A stretch of DNA of 15,233 bases from positions 1 to 15,233 of the forward strand of contig JBIOUF010000305.1 in the NCBI GenBank assembly GCA_044866695.1. Reading direction: 5' to 3'. Origin of the DNA: JBIOUF01 sp044866695. GTDB lineage: Bacteria > Actinomycetota > Actinomycetes > Propionibacteriales > Nocardioidaceae. Numbering within the stretch: the stretch's first letter is position 1; the number at the start of each line of letters is the position of its first letter. The notes under the pieces are model-generated. The model saw only the letters and a list, made by a program, of their open reading frames with translations. It did no database searches and was not told the origin of the DNA. Both the position numbers and the translations under genes were made by a program. This document shows, one piece after another, positions 7,383-12,972 of this stretch.

Positions 7383-8311
7383 CGCCGGCGATGTGGGGTG
7401 CCGTCCTGGGCGGCCTGACCGGGTTCGGCCTGGTCCTGGCCGGCACCCGGGTGCTCGCGCTGCGCCGGTCCGACCTGCGCACGCGCGTGCTGCCCTACCT
7501 GCGCGACGTCCCGCAGCTGGCGACCCGGGTCGTGGCTCCGGAGGCGCCGTCGGGCGCCCTGCGGCTCCTGGTCAGCCCGTGGCTGGCAGCGGTCGCCGGG
7601 CAGCTCGAGCGCGTGCTCGGGGGGTCGGCCTCGGTACGCCGCCGCCTGGAGCGGGCCAGCCTCTCCATGACGGTCCACGACTTCCGGGTCGAGCAGGCGC
7701 TGTGGGGGCTGGTCGGGTTCGTCGCGACGGGAGCGGTCTCCCTGGTGGTGGTGCTGCGGTCCCCCGACCGGGCGGTGCCGCTGCTGGTCCTGTGCTGTTG
7801 TGTGTTCGTCCTCGGGGTCCTGCTGAGGGAGAACCGGCTCACCGCGCAGGTCAACGCCCACGAGCGGCTGGTGCTGGCCGAGCTGCCCGCGGTCGCGGAG
7901 CTGCTGGCCCTGTCCGTCGCGGCCGGCGAGGGGCCGGTCGCGGCGCTGGACCGGGTGGTCGCCCGCTCGCACGGGGTGCTGTCGGCCGACCTCGCCCGGG
8001 TGCTCGGCGAGATCCGCACCGGGACGCCGGTCGCCGACGCTCTCGACGGCCTGGCCGCGCGCACCGGGCTACCGGTCGTGGCCCGCTTCGCCAGCGGCAT
8101 GGCGGTGGCCATCGAGCGGGGGACCCCCCTCGCCGACGTCCTGCACGCGCAGGCCGCCGACGTCCGCGAGGCGCAGCGCCGCGCCCTCATCGAGTCCGGT
8201 GCTCGGCGGGAGATCGTCATGATGGTCCCGGTCGTGTTCCTGGTCCTTCCCGTCACCGTCCTGTTCGCATTCTGGCCCGGCGTGGTGGGCCTGCGCCTGG
8301 TCACGCCCTGA
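7379..8311 (+). CDS. tadC: TadC, type II secretion F-domain inner-membrane platform protein
   Basis: A 310-residue partner of TadB with its own T2SSF domain. Hydrophobic segments lie near residues 5-25, 102-122, 125-142 and 278-300. The T2SSF region runs from about residue 155, with LAELPAVAELLALSVAAGEGPVAALDRV, through LGEIRTGTPVADALDGLA and FASGMAVAIERGTPLADVL. The start is GTG at 7379, overlapping the tadB stop by 4 bp, which implies translational coupling and a fixed ratio to TadB. The second helical unit is the better conserved part. A 23-bp gap with a strong ribosome binding site then separates it from the pilin-like gene. Confidence 0.88.
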   Translation: MTPAMWGAVLGGLTGFGLVLAGTRVLALRRSDLRTRVLPYLRDVPQLATRVVAPEAPSGALRLLVSPWLAAVAGQLERVLGGSASVRRRLERASLSMTVHDFRVEQALWGLVGFVATGAVSLVVVLRSPDRAVPLLVLCCCVFVLGVLLRENRLTAQVNAHERLVLAELPAVAELLALSVAAGEGPVAALDRVVARSHGVLSADLARVLGEIRTGTPVADALDGLAARTGLPVVARFASGMAVAIERGTPLADVLHAQAADVREAQRRALIESGARREIVMMVPVVFLVLPVTVLFAFWPGVVGLRLVTP

Positions 8312-8321
8312 ACCTCGCACC

Positions 8322-8327
8322 AAGGAG
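8322..8327 (+). promoter_or_regulatory. Consensus Shine-Dalgarno sequence of the pilin-like gene
   Basis: AAGGAG at 8322-8327 is 7 nt from the ATG at 8335, a near-ideal complement to the 16S rRNA 3' end. It is the only consensus ribosome binding site within the tad cluster; neighbours rely on G-rich tracts or overlapping starts. It fixes the pilin start codon and suggests that this product is made in excess over the assembly proteins, as expected for a structural subunit. Confidence 0.75.
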
Positions 8328-8334
8328 TCCTCCC

Positions 8335-8532
8335 ATGCCCAACCCCCTTCTCGTCCTCGCCGCCTGGTTGGCCGCCGGCGGCTCCCGCGACCGGCGCAGC
8401 GAACGCGGCGACGTGCCCGGCTGGGTGCTGGTCACCGTGATGACCGCGGGCCTGGTCGCCGCGCTGTGGGCGGTCGCCGGACCGCAGCTGCAGTCGATGC
8501 TGTCCGAGGCGCTGCGCTCGGTCCGCGGCTGA
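8335..8532 (+). CDS. Flp-type pilin-like small membrane protein
   Basis: A 65-residue protein in the position occupied by the Flp/DUF4244-like subunit in actinobacterial tad clusters (Rv3656c in M. tuberculosis). It has an N-terminal stretch ending in SRDRRSERG, then one hydrophobic helix from about residue 30 to 48 (WVLVTVMTAGLVAALWAVA), then a short amphipathic tail. Cleavage after Gly25 would leave a mature peptide of 40 residues beginning DVPGWVL. Unlike classical Flp pilins, the mature part lacks the Glu-Tyr at +5/+6; Trp30 stands at +5. The leader is also hydrophobic (LLVLAAWLAA, residues 5-14) rather than short and basic. It is probably the major or only pilin subunit, but a non-pilin membrane peptide remains possible. 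Confidence 0.68.
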   Translation: MPNPLLVLAAWLAAGGSRDRRSERGDVPGWVLVTVMTAGLVAALWAVAGPQLQSMLSEALRSVRG

Positions 8533-8545
8533 CGTAGGCGGGGTC

Positions 8546-8935
8546 ATGGCCGGTCGACGCCGGGACGAGACCGGTGCCGCCGTCGTCGACTTCGTCCTCG
8601 TGCTGGTGGTCCTGGTGCCCCTGTTCCTGGGCATCCTGCAGCTCGGGCTGGTGCTGCACGTGCGCAACACACTGACCTCCGCGGCCTCCGAGGGCGCCCG
8701 GTACGCCGCCACGGCGGACCGCCCCGCAGCGGCGGGTGCCGAGCGCACCCGCAGCCAGATCCGGGGGGTCCTGGCCGGCCGCTTCGCCGACCACGTCTCG
8801 GCCAGCCAGGTGAGCCTCGACGGCGCGCCCGGGGTGCGGGTGGACGTCGACGCCGAGGTGCCGCCCCTGGGGCTGTGGGGTCCCGCGGTCCGGCTTCATG
8901 TGAGCGGCCATGCGGTGGAGGAGACGGTGCCGTGA
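8546..8935 (+). CDS. tadE: TadE-like pseudopilin (first copy)
   Basis: A 129-residue TadE-family protein. The N-terminus MAGRRRDETG is followed by a hydrophobic segment (about residues 11-36, AAVVDFVLVLVVLVPLFLGI) and the family block LVLHVRNTLTSAASEGARYAA, then an extracellular C-terminal domain ending in a beta-rich VDVDAEVPPLGL stretch. The DETG|AAVVD sequence resembles a class III prepilin site with Asp at +5, so cleavage by a TadV-type peptidase is plausible. TadE proteins are minor pseudopilins thought to initiate or regulate Tad pili. ATG at 8546 follows the pilin-like gene by 13 bp with a loose G-rich ribosome binding site. Its stop overlaps the next GTG as GTGA. Confidence 0.85.
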   Translation: MAGRRRDETGAAVVDFVLVLVVLVPLFLGILQLGLVLHVRNTLTSAASEGARYAATADRPAAAGAERTRSQIRGVLAGRFADHVSASQVSLDGAPGVRVDVDAEVPPLGLWGPAVRLHVSGHAVEETVP

Positions 8936-9381
8936 CCGGTCGCGGGTGCCTACGTGACGAGCGAGGGACCGCCCTGGTCGAGGTGACCTGGCTGTCCATC
9001 CTGCTGCTGGTGCCGCTGGTCTACGTCGTGCTGGCGGTGTTCGACGTCCAGCGCTCGGCGTTCGGGGTCAGCGGGGCGGCCCGGGCGGCCGGCCGGGCGT
9101 ACTCCCTGGCGCCCGACGAGGCGGTGGCGATGAGCCGGGCGCGCGCCGCGGCGGCCATGGCGCTGCGCGACCAGCACCTCGACCTCGGCGACGGCACCCT
9201 GACGGTGTCCTGCCGGCCGGCACCGGCCGACTGCCTGTCGCCGGGGTCCACGATCGACGTACACGTGCGGATGCAGGTGCCGCTGCCGCTCGCCCCGACC
9301 GCGCTCGGCGGCAACACCCCCACCGTCCGGGTGGAGGCCAGCCACAGCGTCGCCTACGGCACCTTCCGGGAGGACCGGTGA
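8932..9381 (+). CDS. TadE/TadF-like pseudopilin (second copy)
   Basis: A 149-residue protein of the same general plan as the preceding one: basic N-terminus GRGCLRDERG, a hydrophobic segment (about residues 13-36, TALVEVTWLSILLLVPLVYV), then SGAARAAGRAYSLAPDEAVAMSR and a beta-rich C-terminal domain. RG|TALVE gives a full prepilin-type site with Glu17 at +5. Two cysteines in the ectodomain (SCRPAPADC) lie eight residues apart and could form a disulfide outside the membrane. GTG at 8932 was chosen because it overlaps the previous stop by 4 bp and has GGAGGAG about 8 nt upstream. It corresponds in position to Rv3655c-type TadE proteins or TadF; the distinction is not secure. Confidence 0.8.
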   Translation: MTGRGCLRDERGTALVEVTWLSILLLVPLVYVVLAVFDVQRSAFGVSGAARAAGRAYSLAPDEAVAMSRARAAAAMALRDQHLDLGDGTLTVSCRPAPADCLSPGSTIDVHVRMQVPLPLAPTALGGNTPTVRVEASHSVAYGTFREDR

Positions 9382-9812
9382 GCCGGGTCCGGCACGAGCA
9401 GGGCCAGACCAGCCTGCTGATCGTCGGCTTCTTCCTCGTGGCGCTGCTCATGGTGGTGGTCGTCGTCGACGCCTCTGCGGCGTACCTGCGCCGCCAGGCC
9501 CTGGACTCCGTCGCCGACGGCGCGGCGCTGGCCGCCGCCGACGGGGTCCAGGGCGAGCAGGTCTACACCGGCGGGCTCGGCGAGCGCGCCCGGATCGACC
9601 CGGCCGTCGCCCGCAGGTACGTCGCGGAGTACCTCGCCGCCACCGGCGTGCACTCCCGCTACCCCGGGCTCTCCTACCGCGTCGGCACCAGCGCCGACGC
9701 GGTCAGCGTGCGCGTCAGCGCCCCGCTGGACCTGCCCTTCTCCCCGCCGGGCTGGGAGGCCGGGACCACCGTGACCGGCACCGCCGCGTCCTATGTCGTG
9801 GTGGCGGACTGA
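9378..9812 (+). CDS. TadG-like Flp pilus assembly protein
   Basis: A 144-residue protein whose first 45 residues match the TadE/G-like N-terminal helix: EQGQTSLLIVGFFLVALLMVVVVVDASAAYLRRQALDSVADGAALAAADG. One membrane anchor (about residues 11-30) is followed by a small, probably extracytoplasmic domain with a likely beta-rich end (DAVSVRVSAPLDLPF). It is far shorter than proteobacterial TadG, which carries a von Willebrand A domain, and is comparable to the Rv3654c-type proteins of Actinobacteria. GTG at 9378 overlaps the previous stop as GTGA. It is the last gene of the cluster; 300 bp of repeat-rich non-coding DNA follows. Confidence 0.8.
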   Translation: MSRVRHEQGQTSLLIVGFFLVALLMVVVVVDASAAYLRRQALDSVADGAALAAADGVQGEQVYTGGLGERARIDPAVARRYVAEYLAATGVHSRYPGLSYRVGTSADAVSVRVSAPLDLPFSPPGWEAGTTVTGTAASYVVVAD

Positions 9813-9822
9813 CCTGACCCGC

Positions 9823-9950
9823 GCCGAGTCGGCGTGACTTCGAGCCAGATGCCGGCCGAGTCGGCGTGTCTTCGAGCCAGATGTCGGCCGAGTCGGCGTG
9901 ACTTGGAGCCTGATGTCGGCCGAGTCGGCGTGAACTCGACCCGGATGCCG
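9823..9950. repeat. Four tandem 32-bp repeats with a palindromic core
   Basis: Four head-to-tail units of exactly 32 bp lie at 9823-9854, 9855-9886, 9887-9918 and 9919-9950. The first 14 bases, GCCGAGTCGGCGTG, are identical in all four; units 2, 3 and 4 differ from unit 1 at 2, 3 and 4 positions, all in the second half. GCCGA-G-TCGGC is a perfect inverted repeat around one central base, and GATG at unit positions 26-29 is also invariant. At two of the three unit junctions a second palindrome, TCGGCCGA, is formed. There are no spacers of unrelated sequence, so this is not a CRISPR. The array starts 10 bp after the tadG-like stop. Function is unknown. Confidence 0.93.
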
Positions 9951-9981
9951 GTCGAGTCGGCAGCACTGGGGCCGACTCGGC
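9951..9981. terminator. 11-bp inverted repeat, possible terminator after the tad cluster
   Basis: GTCGAGTCGGC (9951-9961) pairs with GCCGACTCGGC (9971-9981) across a 9-nt loop, with one G-U pair in RNA. The left arm is the start of a fifth, otherwise degenerate 32-bp unit and the right arm is the same palindromic core on the opposite strand. There is no T-tract, but GC-rich hairpins without U-runs are common at actinobacterial gene ends. It is placed to end the tad transcript before prfB. It could instead be just another copy of the repeat element. Confidence 0.4.
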
Positions 9982-10004
9982 GGTCCAGTGGGCGGGGGTT
10001 GGGC

Positions 10005-10070
10005 CGGCTCGGCCCACCAACATCGACGGCTCGGCCCACCAACATTGACGGCTCGGCCGACCAACATTGA
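10005..10070. repeat. Three tandem 22-bp repeats upstream of prfB
   Basis: Units at 10005-10026, 10027-10048 and 10049-10070 each read CGGCTCGGCC followed by a base and ACCAACATTGA (ATCGA in the first). Neighbouring units differ by a single base. A degraded fourth unit may follow at 10071-10092. Units 2 and 3 create TTGACG at 10045-10050 and 10067-10072, which resembles a -35 hexamer, but the nearer one is 27 bp from the putative prfB -10, too far for a standard promoter. The CTCGGCC part resembles the palindromic core of the 32-bp array, so the two arrays may be related. Function is unknown; an operator array for prfB is one possibility. Confidence 0.9.
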
Positions 10071-10099
10071 CGGGTCGACCACGCAAGACATGCGGCGGG

Positions 10100-10105
10100 T
10101 AGCCT
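10100..10105 (+). promoter_or_regulatory. Putative -10 element of a leaderless prfB transcript
   Basis: TAGCCT is followed by seven bases and the GTG start of prfB. This spacing places the transcription start at or next to the start codon. No Shine-Dalgarno sequence is visible in the interval, which supports leaderless initiation. A clear -35 is not seen at 16-18 bp. Confidence 0.45.
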
Positions 10106-10112
10106 CGGACGG

Positions 10113-11234
10113 GTGGCAGGTCCCGACTTCGCAACCCAGGTCAAGCAGCTGTTGGCGACGATGCACACCATCGAGCAGGTGCTCGACCTGGAGGCGATGC
10201 GCGCGGAGATCGCCTCGCTCGGCGAGCAGGTGGCGGCGCCGGACCTGTGGGACGACCAGGCGAACGCCCAGCGGGTGACCGGGCGGCTGTCGGCGCTGCA
10301 GGGCGAGCTGGACCGGTTCACGTCGCTGCGGAGCCGCCTCGACGACGTCGCCGTCCTCGCCGAGCTGGCCGAGGAGGAGAGCGACGCCTCCGTGCTGGCC
10401 GAGGCGCAGGCCGAGCTGGCCCGGCTGCACAAGGCCGTCGAGGTGCTGGAGGTGCGCACCCTGCTGAGCGGCGAGTACGACGCCCGCGAGGCGCTGCTCA
10501 CCATCCGGTCCGGCGCCGGCGGCGTGGACGCGGCCGACTTCGCCGAGATGCTGCTGCGGATGTACCTGCGCTGGGCGGAGCGCAACAGGTACCCGGTGGA
10601 GGTGTTCGACACGTCGTACGCCGAGGAGGCCGGCCTGAAGTCCGCGACGTTCGCGGTGCACGCGCCCTACGCCTACGGCACCCTCTCGGTCGAGGCGGGC
10701 ACCCACCGGCTGGTGCGGATCAGCCCGTTCGACAACCAGGGCCGCCGGCAGACCTCGTTCGCGGCGGTCGAGGTGGTGCCGCTGCTGGAGCAGACCGACG
10801 ACATCGACGTAGCGGAGGACGAGGTGCGCGTCGACGTGTACCGGTCCAGCGGGCCCGGCGGGCAGTCGGTCAACACCACCGACTCCGCAGTGCGGCTGAC
10901 CCACCTGCCCACCGGGATCGTGGTTTCCTGCCAGAACGAGAAGTCCCAGCTGCAGAACAAGGCCTCGGCCATGGTGATCCTCAAGGCCAAGCTGCTGGCG
11001 AAGAAGCGCGAGGAGGAGAAGGCCCACCTGGACGAGCTGCGCGGCGACGTGGCCGGGTCGTGGGGCGACCAGATGCGCAGCTACGTCCTGCACCCGTACC
11101 AGATGGTCAAGGACCTGCGCACCGAGGTCGAGACCGGCAACCCGAGCGCGGTGTTCGACGGCGACATCGACCCGTTCCTCGAGGCCGGCATCCGCTGGCG
11201 CCGGGGCGCCGACCGCGCCGCCGCCTCCGCGTAG
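10113..11234 (+). CDS. prfB: Peptide chain release factor 2
   Basis: RF2 recognises UGA and UAA stop codons and triggers peptidyl-tRNA hydrolysis on the ribosome. The 373-residue protein has the coiled N-terminal domain, the RF2-specific stop-codon recognition tripeptide Ser-Pro-Phe at residues 204-206 (ISPFDNQGRRQTSF), and the catalytic GGQ at 249-251 within SGPGGQSVNTTDSAVRLTH. The C-terminus DGDIDPFLEAGIRWRRG is typical. The frame is continuous through the N-terminal region, where many bacteria carry a programmed +1 frameshift at an in-frame UGA, so autoregulation by frameshifting is absent. GTG at 10113 is chosen for its fit to the family start and the leaderless -10 just upstream. It is followed by ftsE after 39 bp. 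Confidence 0.97.
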   Translation: MAGPDFATQVKQLLATMHTIEQVLDLEAMRAEIASLGEQVAAPDLWDDQANAQRVTGRLSALQGELDRFTSLRSRLDDVAVLAELAEEESDASVLAEAQAELARLHKAVEVLEVRTLLSGEYDAREALLTIRSGAGGVDAADFAEMLLRMYLRWAERNRYPVEVFDTSYAEEAGLKSATFAVHAPYAYGTLSVEAGTHRLVRISPFDNQGRRQTSFAAVEVVPLLEQTDDIDVAEDEVRVDVYRSSGPGGQSVNTTDSAVRLTHLPTGIVVSCQNEKSQLQNKASAMVILKAKLLAKKREEEKAHLDELRGDVAGSWGDQMRSYVLHPYQMVKDLRTEVETGNPSAVFDGDIDPFLEAGIRWRRGADRAAASA

Positions 11235-11258
11235 CCGGGCGGGCTGGGCCCACCCACC

Positions 11259-11264
11259 TAGACT
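11259..11264 (+). promoter_or_regulatory. Putative -10 element upstream of ftsE
   Basis: TAGACT lies nine bases before the ftsE GTG (11274). The gap contains no convincing Shine-Dalgarno sequence beyond a short AGGA (11268-11271). It could support a transcript with a leader of zero to two bases. No -35 is recognisable. It suggests that ftsEX can be transcribed separately from prfB. Confidence 0.4.
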
Positions 11265-11273
11265 CCCAGGACT

Positions 11274-11963
11274 GTGATCACCTTCCGAGACGTCTCCATG
11301 ACCTACCCGAACCAGAGGCGGGCGGCGCTGGAGAACGTCAGCGTCGACATCGAGAAGGGCGAGTTCGTCTTCCTGGTCGGTGTCTCGGGGTCGGGCAAGT
11401 CGACCTTCCTCCGGCTGGTGCTGCGCGAGTCGCGGCCCACCCGGGGGCACGTGTACGTCGACGGCAAGGAGGTCGACCGGCTGGCGTCGTGGAAGGTTCC
11501 GGCGCTGCGCCGGCGGATCGGGACGGTGTTCCAGGACTTCCGCCTGCTGCCCACCAAGACGGTCGCGCAGAACGTCGCCTTCACGCTGCAGGTCACGGGC
11601 CGGTCCCGGGCCTACATCGCCAAGGTGGTGCCGGAGACCCTGGCACTGGTGGGGCTGGAGGGCAAGGAGAAGCGGCTCCCCGACGAGCTCTCGGGCGGGG
11701 AGCAGCAGCGGGTGGCGATCGCCCGGGCGTTCGTGACCCGACCGACGATCCTGATCGCCGACGAGCCCACCGGCAACCTCGACCCGGCCACCTCGGTCGG
11801 CATCATGAAGCTGCTGGACCGGATCAACCGCACCGGCACCACCGTGCTCATGGCCACCCACGACGTCGGCATCGTGGACCAGATGCGCAAGCGGGTGATC
11901 GAGCTGTCCGAGGGCCGCGTGGTGCGCGACCAGGCGCGCGGCGTCTACGGCTACCAGCACTGA
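11274..11963 (+). CDS. ftsE: Cell division ATP-binding protein FtsE
   Basis: This is a 229-residue ABC ATPase that pairs with FtsX. ATP cycling of FtsEX at the division site switches on periplasmic or extracellular cell-wall hydrolases rather than transporting a substrate. Visible motifs are Walker A GVSGSGKS (residues 36-43, Lys42), the Q-loop GTVFQDFRLLPTKTVAQNVAF typical of FtsE, ABC signature LSGGEQQR (139-146), Walker B ILIADEP with Asp163 and catalytic Glu164, and the switch histidine in MATHD. The start is GTG at 11274 at MITFRDVSMTYPN, the usual family N-terminus. ftsX follows after 47 bp with its own ribosome binding site. Confidence 0.97.
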   Translation: MITFRDVSMTYPNQRRAALENVSVDIEKGEFVFLVGVSGSGKSTFLRLVLRESRPTRGHVYVDGKEVDRLASWKVPALRRRIGTVFQDFRLLPTKTVAQNVAFTLQVTGRSRAYIAKVVPETLALVGLEGKEKRLPDELSGGEQQRVAIARAFVTRPTILIADEPTGNLDPATSVGIMKLLDRINRTGTTVLMATHDVGIVDQMRKRVIELSEGRVVRDQARGVYGYQH

Positions 11964-12010
11964 CCGCCCGAGCCCACCCGCCCGCGCCCCCGAGCAGCCG
12001 AAGAGAGCCC

Positions 12011-12916
12011 ATGCAGCTGTCCTACGTCTTCTCCGAGCTGGCCACCGGCCTGCGCCGCAACGTGTCGATGACCGTGGCCGTCGTGGTCACCATCTTCGTG
12101 TCGCTGACGCTGGTGGGCATGGGCTACCTGCTCAACGCGCAGGCGCAGAAGGCGGAGGAGTACTGGGGAGACCGGCTGCAGATCACCGTGTTCATGTGCA
12201 GCGACGTGTCCACCTCCGACAGCTGCGTCGACGGCCGTGCCACCGCCCCGCAGGAACGGGCGGTCGAGCAGGCGCTGGACGACAACCCCGAGGTCGAGAC
12301 CTGGCGGAAGGAGTCCAGCCGCCAGGCGTACGCCAAGTGGCGGGAGACGCGGGACGCCGACGACCCGCTGCTGGACTCGATGCGCCCCTCGGACTTCCCC
12401 GAGTCGTACTGGGTCACCTTGGAGAACCCCGAGAACGTCGAGGTGGTCTCCGGCGCGGTGGCGGAGCTGCCCGGCGTGGGGTCGGTGCGCGACCTGCGCC
12501 AGGTGCTGCAGCCGATCTACTTCTGGATCTCCGCGCTGAAGTACGGCGCCATCGGCGTGGCCGCCTTCCTGCTGCTCGCCGCCGTGCTCCAGGTCGGCAA
12601 CACCATCCGGCTGGCGGCCTTCGCCCGCCGCAAGGAGATCGGCATCATGCGTCTGGTGGGGGCCTCGAGCCTCTACATCCAGCTGCCGTTCCTGCTGGAG
12701 TCGCTGGTCGCGGCGGTGCTCGGCATCGCGCTGGCCGCCGGGGCGATCGCGGCGTTCCTGCAGCTGGTGGTCAACGAGCGGCTTGCGGGCTCCAACATCG
12801 TGGCCTGGGTGGACTGGAGCGACGCCGTGGCGGCGATCGGGCTGATCAGCGTGCTCGGGCTGCTGCTCACCCTGGTGCCGACACTCCTGCTGACCCGGAG
12901 ATACCTCAAAGTCTGA
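12011..12916 (+). CDS. ftsX: Cell division protein FtsX
   Basis: This 301-residue membrane subunit of FtsEX has the expected four transmembrane helices: about residues 20-41, 172-196, 222-246 and 272-294. A large extracytoplasmic loop (about 42-170) would bind a wall hydrolase or its activator. That loop contains Cys63 and Cys72 (FMCSDVSTSDSCVDG), which could be disulfide-bonded. The cytoplasmic RKEIGIMRLVGASSLYIQLPF between helices 2 and 3 is the conserved coupling element that contacts FtsE. The ATG at 12011 has GAAGAGAG upstream. The gene directly downstream encodes a secreted peptidase that is the obvious candidate client. Confidence 0.96.
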   Translation: MQLSYVFSELATGLRRNVSMTVAVVVTIFVSLTLVGMGYLLNAQAQKAEEYWGDRLQITVFMCSDVSTSDSCVDGRATAPQERAVEQALDDNPEVETWRKESSRQAYAKWRETRDADDPLLDSMRPSDFPESYWVTLENPENVEVVSGAVAELPGVGSVRDLRQVLQPIYFWISALKYGAIGVAAFLLLAAVLQVGNTIRLAAFARRKEIGIMRLVGASSLYIQLPFLLESLVAAVLGIALAAGAIAAFLQLVVNERLAGSNIVAWVDWSDAVAAIGLISVLGLLLTLVPTLLLTRRYLKV

Positions 12917-12927
12917 CCCGGCTCGGT

Positions 12928-12933
12928 TACCGT
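12928..12933 (+). promoter_or_regulatory. Possible -10 element upstream of the M23 peptidase gene
   Basis: TACCGT matches TAnnnT and lies 12 bp after the ftsX stop and 39 bp before the GTG at 12973. A transcript from here would carry a leader of roughly 30 nt including GAAGG (12957-12961) as ribosome binding site. No -35 is evident. Co-transcription with ftsEX is equally possible. Confidence 0.25.
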
Positions 12934-12972
12934 CGCACTGCCCTGTCCTCGACCTCGAAGGCAGTCCCGGCC

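Noticed and set aside
9967..10003. Possible G-quadruplex in GGGCGGGGGTTGGG
   Set aside because: Only three well-spaced G-runs; the fourth needs an 18-nt loop.
9823..10070. Possible CRISPR array
   Set aside because: The units are directly abutting with no unique spacers of constant length, the cores are short, and no cas gene is present.
9715..10134. Minus-strand frames through the repeat block giving repeating peptide patterns
   Set aside because: The 32-bp and 22-bp periods are not multiples of three, so the peptide is read in shifting phases; no ribosome binding site or homology.
9354..11960. A very long minus-strand open frame (about 868 codons) across prfB and ftsE, and a similar 889-codon plus-strand frame at 10247-12916
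   Set aside because: Both overlap clearly conserved genes in other frames and read as low-complexity Arg/Gly/Pro/Ala text; this is expected where third codon positions are G or C.
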